A stretch of 64,000 bases of DNA from Peribacillus simplex (lineage in GTDB: Bacteria > Bacillota > Bacilli > Bacillales > DSM-1321). The notes under the pieces were generated by a model. The model saw only the letters and a list, made by a program, of their open reading frames with translations, searched no databases and had not been told where the DNA came from. Position 1 is the stretch's first letter; each line of letters starts with the position of its first letter. Both the position numbers and the translations under genes were made by a program. Location: the NCBI RefSeq assembly GCF_001578185.1, contig NZ_CP011008.1, positions 4,926,001-4,990,000 of the forward strand. Reading direction: 5' to 3'. This document shows positions 53,942-62,334 of the stretch, in pieces.

Positions 53942-54814
53942 TTAAATATCACTCATGAAATCGACATCTTTGACAAATTCGACAAACGCTTTGACCAGTT
54001 TTAATTCCAGCGACTTTTCATGATATAACATCCATGTATTCCTGATAAGTGGATTTCCTTGCTTATCCTTAAGGTCCATTTGATGGAGGCTTTGGTCTTT
54101 CTCCAATAAAACACTAGGAAGGATCCCATATCCCAGTCCATTCCTGACCATTTCTTTGCATGTATCGCCTTTATCCACTTCCATACCCACCAAAGGAGGT
54201 CCTGAAAAATTGTCCCTCCACCAATTTTCGATCATTGTTTTTAAAAGGGCATCGGTCCTATAATCGATCCTCGGCAATGAGGGCAGGTCCCGAACTTCGA
54301 TTTTTTCCTTAGAAGCAATACAAATCGTTTCCTCAAAAAGGTGATGCCTTGATCCTGACCATTGATAGTCCCCCCGTACAATCCCGACATGCACTTCTTC
54401 CTTGTAAATGAGGTTCAGTACTTCTTTACTCCATCCAGTAGTCACATGGAAATCCACTTTAGGATATCGTTCACGAAATAATCTCAACAGGCCAGGCAAT
54501 TTATGCAGCGTAATATAGTTGGAAACACCCAGCCGTAATGTTCCACTGATCTCCTGACCCATATTGAATGCTGTCTCTTTTATCTGCCGGAGCCTGATCA
54601 GCATCTCATCCGCACAGATGGCCAAATATTCCCCTTGTGGGGTGAACTGCACTCCTCTTGTTCCCCGCTCCACAATCTTTAGATTGAATTCCTTCTCTAT
54701 TTGTTGAATCCGTTTCGTTAAAGAAGGTTGTGAAATATATAAACTTTGCGCCGTTTTAGTAATATTCTTATGTTCATGCAACACCTTTAAAATATGCCAA
54801 TCCCTTTCGTTCAT
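53942..54814 (-). CDS. LysR family transcriptional regulator
   Basis: A 290-residue regulator. The N-terminal winged helix is WHILKVLHEHKNITKTAQSL and YISQPSLTKRIQQIEKEFNL; the substrate-binding domain starts near residue 90 (SGTLRLGVSNYITLHKLPGL). GGAGGAAGGGTT sets the start at ATG 54814, 25 codons inside the longest frame. It is transcribed towards the AEC transporter gene, about 155 bases upstream of it, on the same strand; the transporter is a reasonable but unproven target. Confidence 0.88.
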   Translation of the reverse strand: MNERDWHILKVLHEHKNITKTAQSLYISQPSLTKRIQQIEKEFNLKIVERGTRGVQFTPQGEYLAICADEMLIRLRQIKETAFNMGQEISGTLRLGVSNYITLHKLPGLLRLFRERYPKVDFHVTTGWSKEVLNLIYKEEVHVGIVRGDYQWSGSRHHLFEETICIASKEKIEVRDLPSLPRIDYRTDALLKTMIENWWRDNFSGPPLVGMEVDKGDTCKEMVRNGLGYGILPSVLLEKDQSLHQMDLKDKQGNPLIRNTWMLYHEKSLELKLVKAFVEFVKDVDFMSDI

Positions 54815-54901
54815 AACCCTTCCTCCGATACGCTTTTCCTTGAATGTTTTATTAAAAATGTACCATAAATGGACTTTTGGAGATATCATTTAACAAAGAC
54901 A

Positions 54902-54934
54902 AAAAAAGCCCAAGCCATGCCGGCAAGGACTTTC
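54902..54934 (-). terminator. terminator after fdhD
   Basis: Minus strand AAGTCC.TTGCC-GGCAT-GGC.TTGGGCTT followed by TTTTT. A second small hairpin GCATCTT..AAGATGC lies before it. Confidence 0.75.
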
Positions 54935-54962
54935 CCGTAAGCATCTTTCAAGCAGAAGATGC

Positions 54963-55760
54963 TCAGTCATTCAATTGAATTCTTTCAGGGCATGTATAGA
55001 TATTCAGTGAATCATTACGAATGAACCCGACCGTGGTGATTCCCAATCCTTCAGCAAGCTCCAAAGCCAATTCGGTTGGAGCGGATTTCGAGAGGATCAG
55101 TTCACAGCCGATTTTCGCCACTTTCAAGAGAATTTCCGATGAAATCCGGCCGCTGAACACGATGGCTTTCCCTTCTATCGAAATACCATTTTTCAAGCAA
55201 TGGCCGTATATTTTGTCCAAGGCATTATGCCGTCCGATGTCCATCCTGCTTAATACGAGGCCATCGACATCGCATAAAGCCGCATTGTGGACTCCGCCTG
55301 TGTTCTGAAAGGTGACAGCGGAATTTTGTAAATCCTTCATCAAGCGGAAGCAGTCACCGGGAGTCAGTCTCACCGAAACATTATCCATTTTCTTGGCAGT
55401 CAATGCATCATTCACAAAGACGAACCCTTGTCTGCTCATTCCGCAGCATGATGTAATATACCGCTTATTTTGAAAGTCCTGGAAGTAGGGATTCACTTTA
55501 TCTATCTTCACATGAACAAAGCCTTCTTTTTCCCGGACCCAAATTTCTTTTATCTCATCATATTTTTTGATGATGCCTTCCGAAGCCAAATAACCAATCA
55601 CCATATCCTCGATGTATTCAGGAGTACAAACCATCGTGACGAATTCCTGGCCATTTATTTTGACAGTAACGGGATACTCCGTTACGATCGTATCTTCCGT
55701 CCGCTCGATGTTGCCTTTGGTTATCCGGATGATCTTCCTCTTCATTTCAATCGCCTTCAT
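54963..55760 (-). CDS. fdhD: formate dehydrogenase accessory protein FdhD
   Basis: Sulfurtransferase that passes sulfur from a cysteine desulfurase to the molybdenum cofactor, required for active formate dehydrogenase. The cysteine pair is in YITSCCGMSRQG near residue 107; other blocks are EDMVIGYLASEGII near 50, NTGGVHNAALCD near 152, MDIGRHNALDKIYG near 170 and FSGRISSEILLKVAKIGC near 200. AAGGAGTGGGAAC supports ATG at 55760 (265 residues) over the longest frame's start 13 codons upstream. It lies beside fdhA on the opposite strand. Confidence 0.92.
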   Translation of the reverse strand: MKAIEMKRKIIRITKGNIERTEDTIVTEYPVTVKINGQEFVTMVCTPEYIEDMVIGYLASEGIIKKYDEIKEIWVREKEGFVHVKIDKVNPYFQDFQNKRYITSCCGMSRQGFVFVNDALTAKKMDNVSVRLTPGDCFRLMKDLQNSAVTFQNTGGVHNAALCDVDGLVLSRMDIGRHNALDKIYGHCLKNGISIEGKAIVFSGRISSEILLKVAKIGCELILSKSAPTELALELAEGLGITTVGFIRNDSLNIYTCPERIQLND

Positions 55761-55815
55761 GTTCCCACTCCTTTTACTATCCAGGAGCCAATTGACCAAT
55801 ATGTAAGGAACATGG

Positions 55816-56178
55816 TCAATGCCCGTTGAGTTTGGCCGCTATATCCTTATCAAATACGAATACGGAAATCGCTATGTTCTCTTTAATTTTGATGTCTGAA
55901 AACAAATGGACCAGTTTAGCTCCAACCAGTTCTTCCATTCCATCTGGAGGACTCTCCGAATACACATCCTGAACCATTTTGGTTCGTGCTGAATGGACCA
56001 TGTCCCTTCCTTCCTCTGATCTTGATATGAACATTTCCGTAGGAGTCAAATTCCCATATAACGTAGAAACGGCCATATTTTCCACGAAAACCGTGTGTAT
56101 CCGTTCTGGTCCTTTACCGAATAGTTCCTTGCGCAGCTTACGAATCATATCATTGAATTCATGGATAACTTTTGACAC
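55816..56178 (-). CDS. DUF2294 (MpsC/YrhF-like) protein
   Basis: A 120-residue cytoplasmic protein of DUF2294, the C-terminal type of module seen in MpsC of the sodium-linked bicarbonate (MpsABC) system. Conserved features are RKELFGKGPERIHTVFVENM near 18-37, GNLTPTEMF, and EGRDMVHSARTKMVQDVY. GGAGTGACGTAACG precedes a GTG at 56178, which I take as the start. It is followed by fdhD and divergent from fdhA; B. subtilis yrhF similarly neighbours yrhE (fdhA). A link to formate/CO2 handling is inference. Confidence 0.8.
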   Translation of the reverse strand: MSKVIHEFNDMIRKLRKELFGKGPERIHTVFVENMAVSTLYGNLTPTEMFISRSEEGRDMVHSARTKMVQDVYSESPPDGMEELVGAKLVHLFSDIKIKENIAISVFVFDKDIAAKLNGH

Positions 56179-56283
56179 CGTTACGTCACTCCAATTTAAG
56201 AAAATTAAGTTCTCAATTTTCTTATCATAAATCAACGCGAAGAAAAACGAAAGGAATTTGGGAATGATACCCTCTTTCCAGGA

Positions 56284-56312
56284 TTGTTTCTTTTTATAAT
56301 TAAAGGTATAAT
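56284..56312 (+). promoter_or_regulatory. sigma-A promoter of fdhA
   Basis: TTGTTT, 17 bases, TATAAT. It predicts a transcript start near 56319 and thus an untranslated leader of about 190 bases before the fdhA ATG. Confidence 0.7.
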
Positions 56313-56424
56313 ATCAATGATGAAAGTTGGGAGCATAATAGTGTACTGTTGTGTCCCTATCTTTTTTAAAATTATCCATTATGGTATGGATTGGTATATT
56401 GGCAAGCTTTGCTATTAAACTATT

Positions 56425-56480
56425 CCACCATGACCTACACCACCGTTTTAGAGCCGAAGGTGTAATCATGGTGGTTTTTT
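56425..56480 (+). terminator. leader terminator (attenuator) upstream of fdhA
   Basis: CCACCATGA..TACACC pairs with GGTGTA..TCATGGTGG around a 17-base loop, then TTTTTT. No plus-strand gene lies upstream that it could serve, and it ends 33 bases before the fdhA start codon. Confidence 0.8.
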
Positions 56481-56512
56481 GCGTCTTTTTGGCTATAAAA
56501 GGGGGAAATATA

Positions 56513-59452
56513 ATGAGCGATTCAAACATTTCCATCAAAATCAATGGGAAGGATTATACCGCTAATGAAGGAACGACAATACTGGAGGTCATCAATCAAC
56601 ATGAGATAGCTCATCCACAGATTTGTTATGTTCCCGAAGTGGATCCGATCCAAACATGCGACACATGCATCGTCGAGGTCAATGGGAAACTCGTCAGATC
56701 ATGTTCGACAAAAGCAATGAGAGGCATGGATATAGCCTTGGACTCAAGCAAGGCAAAAGAAGCCCAAACCGAGGCCATGGACCGGATCCTGGAAAACCAT
56801 TCTTTATACTGTACTGTATGTGATAATAATAACGGAAATTGCAAACTACATAACACAGCAGAATTAATGGAAATTGAACACCAAAAATATCCTTACACAC
56901 CGAAAGTGGAATTGGGTGCCGTCGATATGTCCCATCCATTTTACCGTTATGATGCCAATCAATGCATCGCATGCGGGCAATGTGTCGAAGTTTGCCAAAA
57001 CCTTCAGGTCAATGAGACGCTCTCCATCGACTGGGAAGCAGAACGCCCTCGAGTAATTTGGGATGAAGGAACGGAAATCAATAACTCATCTTGTGTAGGT
57101 TGCGGACAGTGTGTAACCATTTGTCCATGTAATGCATTAATGGAAAAATCGATGCTGGGTGAGGCGGGTTTCATGTCTGGTTTAAAAAACGATATGCTTG
57201 AACCAATGATTGACCTTGTCAAAGAAGTGGAACCTGGATACAGCGGGATTTTTGCCATTTCGGAGATTGAAGCGGCAATGCGTGATACACGGACGAAGAA
57301 GACAAAAACAGTCTGTACGTTCTGTGGGGTAGGATGCACTTTCGAAGTCTGGACAAAAGGCCGGAAAATCCTTAAAGTCCAACCTACTCATGAAGCACCC
57401 GTCAATGCGATATCCACATGTGTCAAAGGGAAATTCGGCTGGGACTTCGTAAACTCGGAAAAACGTTTGACAAAGCCCCTGATTCGGAAAAATGGAAGAT
57501 TCGTTGAATCAAGCTGGGATGAAGCACTTGATTTGGTTGCATCCAGACTGGGTTCGATCAAACAGCAATACGGCGAAAATTCTGTAGGCTTCATTTCCTC
57601 ATCCAAGATCACGAATGAAGAAAACTATGTGATTCAAAAACTGGCACGGCAAATGTTCGAAACGAACAATGTCGACAATTGCTCTCGTTACTGTCAATCC
57701 CCAGCAACTGACGGACTGTTCCGTACAGTCGGCATGGGCGGTGATGCTGGTACGATTAAAGATATCGCCGCAGCAGGTCTTGTCATCATCGTTGGGGCTA
57801 ACCCGGCAGAAGGCCATCCCGTACTGGCGACACGCGTTAAACGGGCACACAAGCTTCACGGACAAAAACTGATCGTAGCTGACATCCGCAAAAATGAAAT
57901 GGCCGAGCGTTCCGACATCCATATCAGTCCAAAACAAGGAACAGACCAGGTTTGGTTGATGGCGGTTACAAAATATATGATCGATCAAGGCTGGCATGAT
58001 CAAGAATTCATCAATGAAAATGTTAACTTCTTCGACGATTATAAAGAAGTACTTGAAAAATATACCTTGGAATACGCAGAAACACACACAGGTATTTCAA
58101 AAGAAACATTGATCCAAATAGCCGAGACAATTCGCGATGCAGACGGAACATGCATTCTCTGGGGAATGGGCGTTACACAAAACACTGGTGCTTCCGACAC
58201 TTCGGCTGCAATTTCCAACCTGCTATTAGCTACAGGCAACTACCGTCGCCCAGGAGCGGGAGCTTATCCGCTTCGCGGCCATAACAATGTACAGGGCGCT
58301 TGCGATATGGGCACTCTTCCAACATGGCTTCCAGGATATCAGCATGTTACCGATGACGTGGCACGTACTAAATTCGAAAAAGCTTATGGAGTGAAAATTG
58401 ATGGCAAACCAGGCATGAACAATATTGAAATGCTTAAAGCGATAGAAAAAGGCGATATGAAGGCCATGTATCTTGTAGGTGAAGATATGGCACTTGTCGA
58501 TGCGGATGCAAACCATGTTGATAAAGTGTTATCCGGGTTGGATTTCTTTGTTGTCCAGGATATTTTCCTTTCAAGGACAGCCCAATATGCTGACGTGGTA
58601 TTACCCGGAGCTCCATCTCTAGAAAAAGACGGAACGTTCACCAATACAGAGCGCCGTGTACAGCGTTTATATAAAGCCCTTCCCACTATGGGAGATTCTA
58701 AAGCGGACTGGGAGATCACTCAAGAGATCGCCAACCGCTTAGGTGCGAATTGGAACTACACCCATCCTAGTGAAATCTATGATGAAATGGCCAGCCTGTC
58801 ACCGATATTCAGCCAAGCGAATTACGATGTGCTGGAAGGCTGGAACAGCTTCCTATGGGGAAGCCATGATGGGTCAAACACGCCGCTTCTTTATTTGGAT
58901 GGCTTCAACTTCCCTGATAAGAAAGCACGCTTTGCACTGGCTGACTGGGTAGAACCTCATAAATTCCCAGCAGAATATGACCTTCATATCAATAATGGAC
59001 GCATCCTGGAGCATTTCCATGAAGGAAATATGACGAACAAATCCAATGGAATCCAATCAAAGGTTCCTGATATTTTCGTTGAGGTTTCACCAGAACTTGC
59101 AAAAGAACGTAAAGTCAGTGATGGCGGACTCGTTCGCTTAGTGTCACCATTCGGGGCCGTTAAATTAAAAGTCCTGATCACAGACCGAGTAAAAAATAAT
59201 GAGCTATTTTTACCGATGAACTCAGTCGATAAAGATTCAGCCATTAACTTCCTGACTGGTCCTATCTATGATCAACGCACAAGCACACCCGCATACAAAC
59301 AGACGATGGTCCGCATGGAAGTATTACATGCAAGCGGAGACATCCCATTACCGGGCACCAATCCGCGAAATAAAAAACGTCACCCTCAAAATGGTGTCGA
59401 GGTTGAACGTAAGTGGGCCCGTCCAGGCTATGTTCACTTAACGGATAAATAA
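56513..59452 (+). CDS. fdhA: formate dehydrogenase alpha subunit (YrhE/YjgC type)
   Basis: Mo-bis-MGD enzyme oxidising formate to CO2, 979 residues, cytoplasmic. Domains in order: a ferredoxin-like [2Fe-2S] region (YVPEVDPIQTCDTCIVEV near 45), a Cys/His cluster (HSLYCTVCDNNNGNCKLH near 100), two [4Fe-4S] motifs (CIACGQCVEVC near 150, CVGCGQCVTICPC near 193), then the catalytic domain with its [4Fe-4S] site (CTFCGVGC near 267). The molybdenum ligand is Cys in NCSRYCQSPA near 395, so no selenocysteine is needed. AAAGGGGGAAATATA supports ATG 56513; the longest frame would include the leader terminator. Confidence 0.93.
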   Translation: MSDSNISIKINGKDYTANEGTTILEVINQHEIAHPQICYVPEVDPIQTCDTCIVEVNGKLVRSCSTKAMRGMDIALDSSKAKEAQTEAMDRILENHSLYCTVCDNNNGNCKLHNTAELMEIEHQKYPYTPKVELGAVDMSHPFYRYDANQCIACGQCVEVCQNLQVNETLSIDWEAERPRVIWDEGTEINNSSCVGCGQCVTICPCNALMEKSMLGEAGFMSGLKNDMLEPMIDLVKEVEPGYSGIFAISEIEAAMRDTRTKKTKTVCTFCGVGCTFEVWTKGRKILKVQPTHEAPVNAISTCVKGKFGWDFVNSEKRLTKPLIRKNGRFVESSWDEALDLVASRLGSIKQQYGENSVGFISSSKITNEENYVIQKLARQMFETNNVDNCSRYCQSPATDGLFRTVGMGGDAGTIKDIAAAGLVIIVGANPAEGHPVLATRVKRAHKLHGQKLIVADIRKNEMAERSDIHISPKQGTDQVWLMAVTKYMIDQGWHDQEFINENVNFFDDYKEVLEKYTLEYAETHTGISKETLIQIAETIRDADGTCILWGMGVTQNTGASDTSAAISNLLLATGNYRRPGAGAYPLRGHNNVQGACDMGTLPTWLPGYQHVTDDVARTKFEKAYGVKIDGKPGMNNIEMLKAIEKGDMKAMYLVGEDMALVDADANHVDKVLSGLDFFVVQDIFLSRTAQYADVVLPGAPSLEKDGTFTNTERRVQRLYKALPTMGDSKADWEITQEIANRLGANWNYTHPSEIYDEMASLSPIFSQANYDVLEGWNSFLWGSHDGSNTPLLYLDGFNFPDKKARFALADWVEPHKFPAEYDLHINNGRILEHFHEGNMTNKSNGIQSKVPDIFVEVSPELAKERKVSDGGLVRLVSPFGAVKLKVLITDRVKNNELFLPMNSVDKDSAINFLTGPIYDQRTSTPAYKQTMVRMEVLHASGDIPLPGTNPRNKKRHPQNGVEVERKWARPGYVHLTDK

Positions 59453-59470
59453 ACAAGGAGGGCGATGATC

Positions 59471-59947
59471 ATGGCAGCTCCAATTACGGAAATCCATAAT
59501 CCCATTACTGAGGAAGAAATAAAGCTACAAAAAATGGAAGAACTGAAAACGCTGATCACCGATAATGAAGATGCGTTAATCAATATGTTTAAAATTGTCA
59601 ATGAACTGAATGACTCGGGCGTATTCGAAGCTGCGACTTCCATGCTTCAAGGAAAAGAACAAATTGCTAAAATCGCTCTTCAACAAGTCACAAGGCAACC
59701 TGTCACAAACCTGATCAATACCCTTATGGGGGCAACAGGAGCATTGATGAACGCCGATGCCGCACAATCCACGAAACTGCTGAACAGTGCACTTTCAGGA
59801 ATTGATGAAGGAAACAAATTCCTTCAGACCGAAAAGAAGATCGGCGTGATGGATTTAATGAAAACGTTGAATGATCCAGACATAAACCGGGCGATCGGCT
59901 TTGGCGTCCACTTCCTAAAGGGAATGGGCAAGGAATTGAAGGAATAA
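59471..59947 (+). CDS. DUF1641 protein of the formate dehydrogenase operon (YrhD/YjgD type)
   Basis: A 158-residue helical protein. DUF1641 features are ELNDSGVFEAATSMLQGKEQ near 45, VTNLINTLMGATGALM near 80 and DINRAIGFGVHFLKGMGKEL at the end. Members are encoded beside this type of formate dehydrogenase and are probably a small subunit or assembly partner. AAGGAGGGCGATGATC places the start at ATG 59471. It is 18 bases after fdhA and followed by a long hairpin. Confidence 0.87.
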   Translation: MAAPITEIHNPITEEEIKLQKMEELKTLITDNEDALINMFKIVNELNDSGVFEAATSMLQGKEQIAKIALQQVTRQPVTNLINTLMGATGALMNADAAQSTKLLNSALSGIDEGNKFLQTEKKIGVMDLMKTLNDPDINRAIGFGVHFLKGMGKELKE

Positions 59948-59952
59948 GATTG

Positions 59953-59999
59953 GAACAAAGACTTAAGAGAAGTTCATGCTTCTTTTGAGTCTTTGTTCT
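59953..59999 (+). terminator. long hairpin after the fdhA operon
   Basis: GAACAAAGACTTAA.AGAAG-TTCATG-CTTCTTTTGAGTCTTTGTTC forms a stem of about 20 pairs. It lacks a good T run afterwards (TATCATG), so it may act as an end-stabilising structure as well as a terminator. Confidence 0.65.
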
Positions 60000-60070
60000 A
60001 TCATGAATAAAAAAGGATAAATGAAATGCTATCGGGATAATGTAATCAAATTGATAAATCTACACCTAGG

Positions 60071-60301
60071 CTAAATAATGTTATTATTCCCATAAATTTT
60101 GGATTCGGTGACAAAAAACTCGTCATCAGATATCCATTCCTCGCTAAAAATTTCAGTAGCAGAATCAATAGACCAGCCGTTATTTTGGATACACCAGTAA
60201 TCTCCAGCAGAAATTTTTAAAACATTTGGATACTCACTTGGCTTAGGTAGTTGAGCAAAAAGATAAGTCTCGATCTTTTCAGCAAGATACTTTCTCAACA
60301 C
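60071..60301 (-). CDS. hypothetical protein, possibly a truncated gene
   Basis: A 76-residue frame starting at GTG 60301, with aromatic and acidic content (DYWCIQNNGWSIDSA, EEWISDDEFFVTES). The frame stays open about 11 codons further upstream without a better start. It has a protein-like composition but I recognise no family. It may be the 3' remnant of a larger gene, in line with the decayed look of this region. Confidence 0.4.
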   Translation of the reverse strand: MLRKYLAEKIETYLFAQLPKPSEYPNVLKISAGDYWCIQNNGWSIDSATEIFSEEWISDDEFFVTESKIYGNNNII

Positions 60302-60329
60302 CCCACACTCAAAGAAAGTCAGGGAATAC

Positions 60330-60435
60330 GTGCTTTAATCAATAAGGGAGGTTGTTGAAGCAACCTCTTCTTAATGAACGAACAGGTGCTTTACATCAAT
60401 AAGAGAGTTGCTTTGGCAGCTCTTTTTCTTATGGC
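60330..60435 (+). repeat. two tandem copies of a hairpin-bearing repeat
   Basis: Copies at 60330-60374 and 60386-60435 both start GTGCTTTA.ATCAATAAG and carry a terminator-like stem: GAGGTTG-TTGAAG-CAACCTC then TTCTT in the first, AGAGTTGC-TTTG-GCAGCTCT then TTTTCTT in the second. A weaker relative follows the gene ending at 60932. Such elements recur at gene 3' ends in Bacillus genomes. Confidence 0.5.
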
Positions 60436-60521
60436 ACTAAAGGGGCAGGTTAGTTTACTAAGGCATAACTATTGAGTTTAGCTAAAGAATAAGGAGTAAC
60501 AGAAATATGAGGTGAACCTTG

Positions 60522-60932
60522 ATGGCTAAGCGATATTTAATCTTATTAGGATTTTTTTTATTTGCCTTTACTCCTATGCAAGCAGTTAAAGCAGAATCGG
60601 TTTCAAAAGTGGAAGGATGGTATGGAACAACAGAGGATATTTTTGGAGATATTGTATTTCCAACTCTAGATAAGAAAATTGAAAAAGAGTATGGACTTAA
60701 TTTGAGTTGGCAATGGAAAAGAATTGTTGGCATAAGTTACAATGAAAATCATTCTTACGATGTCGATATTAAAATTCAAGTCTCTTCCGAACGTAATGAA
60801 CCATTGGATTATGTAGACGACCAAGTTAAATTAAGAATATCTCCATCCTGTAACAGTGAAAAGCTTAATCAACTGAAATGTAATCATGGTTTTAAGATAG
60901 AAATATTAGATTACAAACATTTGTCTCAATAA
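60522..60932 (+). CDS. small secreted protein, DUF3888-like
   Basis: A 136-residue exported protein. The signal peptide is MAKRYLILLGFFLFAFTPMQ with likely cleavage after AVKA. The mature part contains FPTLDKKIEKEYGLNLSWQW and GISYNENHSYDVDIKIQVSS, reminiscent of DUF3888 proteins of Bacilli; this resemblance is from memory and moderate. Two cysteines near the C terminus (SCNSEKLNQLKC) could pair. AATATGAGGTGAACCTTG precedes the ATG. Confidence 0.6.
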   Translation: MAKRYLILLGFFLFAFTPMQAVKAESVSKVEGWYGTTEDIFGDIVFPTLDKKIEKEYGLNLSWQWKRIVGISYNENHSYDVDIKIQVSSERNEPLDYVDDQVKLRISPSCNSEKLNQLKCNHGFKIEILDYKHLSQ

Positions 60933-61093
60933 GAATTTAGAGCAGCTATTAAAGGCAGCTTTTTCTTTTGTTTCTCTCTTTAATCAGAGAAATCCACTAA
61001 TAATATGCGTTGGGTTAATAAGGAGCATAAAAATACTTAAATTAGGAAATTTTATAATCTAATATCATTTTACATCCAAAGGAGATTTATTCC

Positions 61094-61262
61094 ATGAACC
61101 TACGGAAATATAAGATAGTAACTGCTTTTTTCATTTGTAGTTTTAATTTCTAATCTTACATCCACCACCTTAATTCATGGGAAAAATTCGTCTTCTCCTA
61201 ACCACTTGGATTTAACAAATCTTTTACCACAATGGAAACTTGTCTATCGGTCACTTAAGTAG
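61094..61262 (+). pseudogene. frameshifted small secreted protein gene
   Basis: AAAGGAGATTTATTCC precedes ATG 61094. The frame starts MNLRKYKIVTAFFIC, a typical signal peptide, but stops after 19 codons. A one-base shift near 61137 joins it to VVLISNLTSTTLIHGKNSSS and a continuation ending WKLVYRSLK. Together they read as an exported peptide of about 56 residues. I recognise no family; its neighbour at 60522 is also a small secreted protein. Confidence 0.4.
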
Positions 61263-61375
61263 TAGATGGGGTTTCTGTGACAATAACCAATTTAAGAACA
61301 TAAAAGTTGTTTTTTAAATTTAAAAATGCAGAAATGTAGTGTATACACTAATCTTATTTATAGGAGGACAGATCA

Positions 61376-61915
61376 ATGAATACACGGGAAACCAAGGTCC
61401 AAAAACAAGGGTGGGTTCCTAAAAAGGAACGTATATGGGTGATCGTGGCGATTATTATCGCTGCTTCGATAATGCTTTGGGAATTTAAGGGACTATTACA
61501 ACTTTCACTGCACAGCAGGCAGTTCGAACATACATTTAAAGGTTTTGGCTCCAATGCAAGAATTGCCTTATTTTTTGTACTAGCTTATTATGTACTTCTT
61601 CGTGTTATTAGGCTTCGTATGCTGAAAGGTCAAGGCAAGGTAAAAAAATGGTTGTCCACTTTGCTGCGCTTTGCCCGAAGATGGCATACTCCAGCAGCGA
61701 TTATCGCCATCGCTTTTATTATCTTGCATACGGTTGCTGTTTTTATGCACGGCTTCAAATTTGATTTCAATAATATAAGTGGATTGCTTTCCTTGCTAGT
61801 ACTGCTTCCAGTTCCTATATCGGGAATATTTCGATATCAGAGGAGGGACCGGAAGTGGCATTTGCGATCTGGTGTTGCTTTTGCAATTCTATTTTTAATT
61901 CATTCTTTTTTATAA
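61376..61915 (+). CDS. four-helix membrane protein with conserved-type histidines (ferric reductase/cytochrome b561-like)
   Basis: A 179-residue protein with four hydrophobic segments: ERIWVIVAIIIAASIMLW, RIALFFVLAYYVLLRVI, TPAAIIAIAFIILHTVAVF and SGVAFAILFLIHSFL, with a short fifth (SGLLSLLVLLPVPISG). Histidines lie at helix ends (RRWHTP, ILHTVAVFMHG, KWHLRSG, LIHS), a pattern compatible with haem binding as in b-type ferric reductase-like membrane domains. ATAGGAGGACAGATCA precedes the ATG. No partner gene is near. The functional call is tentative. Confidence 0.6.
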   Translation: MNTRETKVQKQGWVPKKERIWVIVAIIIAASIMLWEFKGLLQLSLHSRQFEHTFKGFGSNARIALFFVLAYYVLLRVIRLRMLKGQGKVKKWLSTLLRFARRWHTPAAIIAIAFIILHTVAVFMHGFKFDFNNISGLLSLLVLLPVPISGIFRYQRRDRKWHLRSGVAFAILFLIHSFL

Positions 61916-62114
61916 CCAACATGTTATAAACCATATTAGAGTCAGAGAAATAGTCTATTTTCAGGTGTAATGACGTAAATGTAACAATGGGGGAAATAAT
62001 AAAGTGACTCGTTCCGTGATTTTTTAAGCTTCTTGGATAACTCCTTTTTTGGAGAAGGAGATTGTGAAGAATTATATTTAAACAAACGGGTGCGTTAGTT
62101 CCATAGGACGCACT
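61916..62114. other. short intergenic stretch with a hairpin
   Basis: No gene. GTGCGT..ACGCAC (62090-62112) forms a small hairpin of a type seen repeatedly at Bacillus gene ends, just before the strong terminator. Confidence 0.4.
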
Positions 62115-62148
62115 AAAGAAGACCACCTATATAGGTGGTCTTCTTTTA
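62115..62148. terminator. strong symmetric terminator
   Basis: AAAGAAGACCACC-TATATA-GGTGGTCTTCTTT, perfect stem followed by TTA; closes the transcript of the membrane protein gene. Confidence 0.85.
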
Positions 62149-62334
62149 TTTGTTCTAACATCAACATTAATCTTTAACAAAGCCTTTTTGTTAATAAAGC
62201 ACCGAGCTACAATTATAAGGAATTCCTTCTGTTTTCATTAGGATTGGTCTAATCTTTAATATATTCAGAAGTAGTGACGTTTTACAATATTTCACATGTA
62301 TTGAACAACAAATAAACTTAAACTTCAATTTAAC

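Noticed and set aside
56434..56455. GTTTTAGAGC in the fdhA leader, reminiscent of a CRISPR repeat start
   Set aside because: Single occurrence inside the loop of a terminator hairpin; no repeat-spacer pattern or cas gene in the window.
57684..57710. Possible selenocysteine in formate dehydrogenase
   Set aside because: The codon at the metal-ligand position is TGT (Cys in CQSP), not TGA.
57599..58087. Long antisense frames inside fdhA (and similar ones inside fadN, tctA and metY)
   Set aside because: They lie opposite well-supported genes, lack ribosome sites and show no family features.
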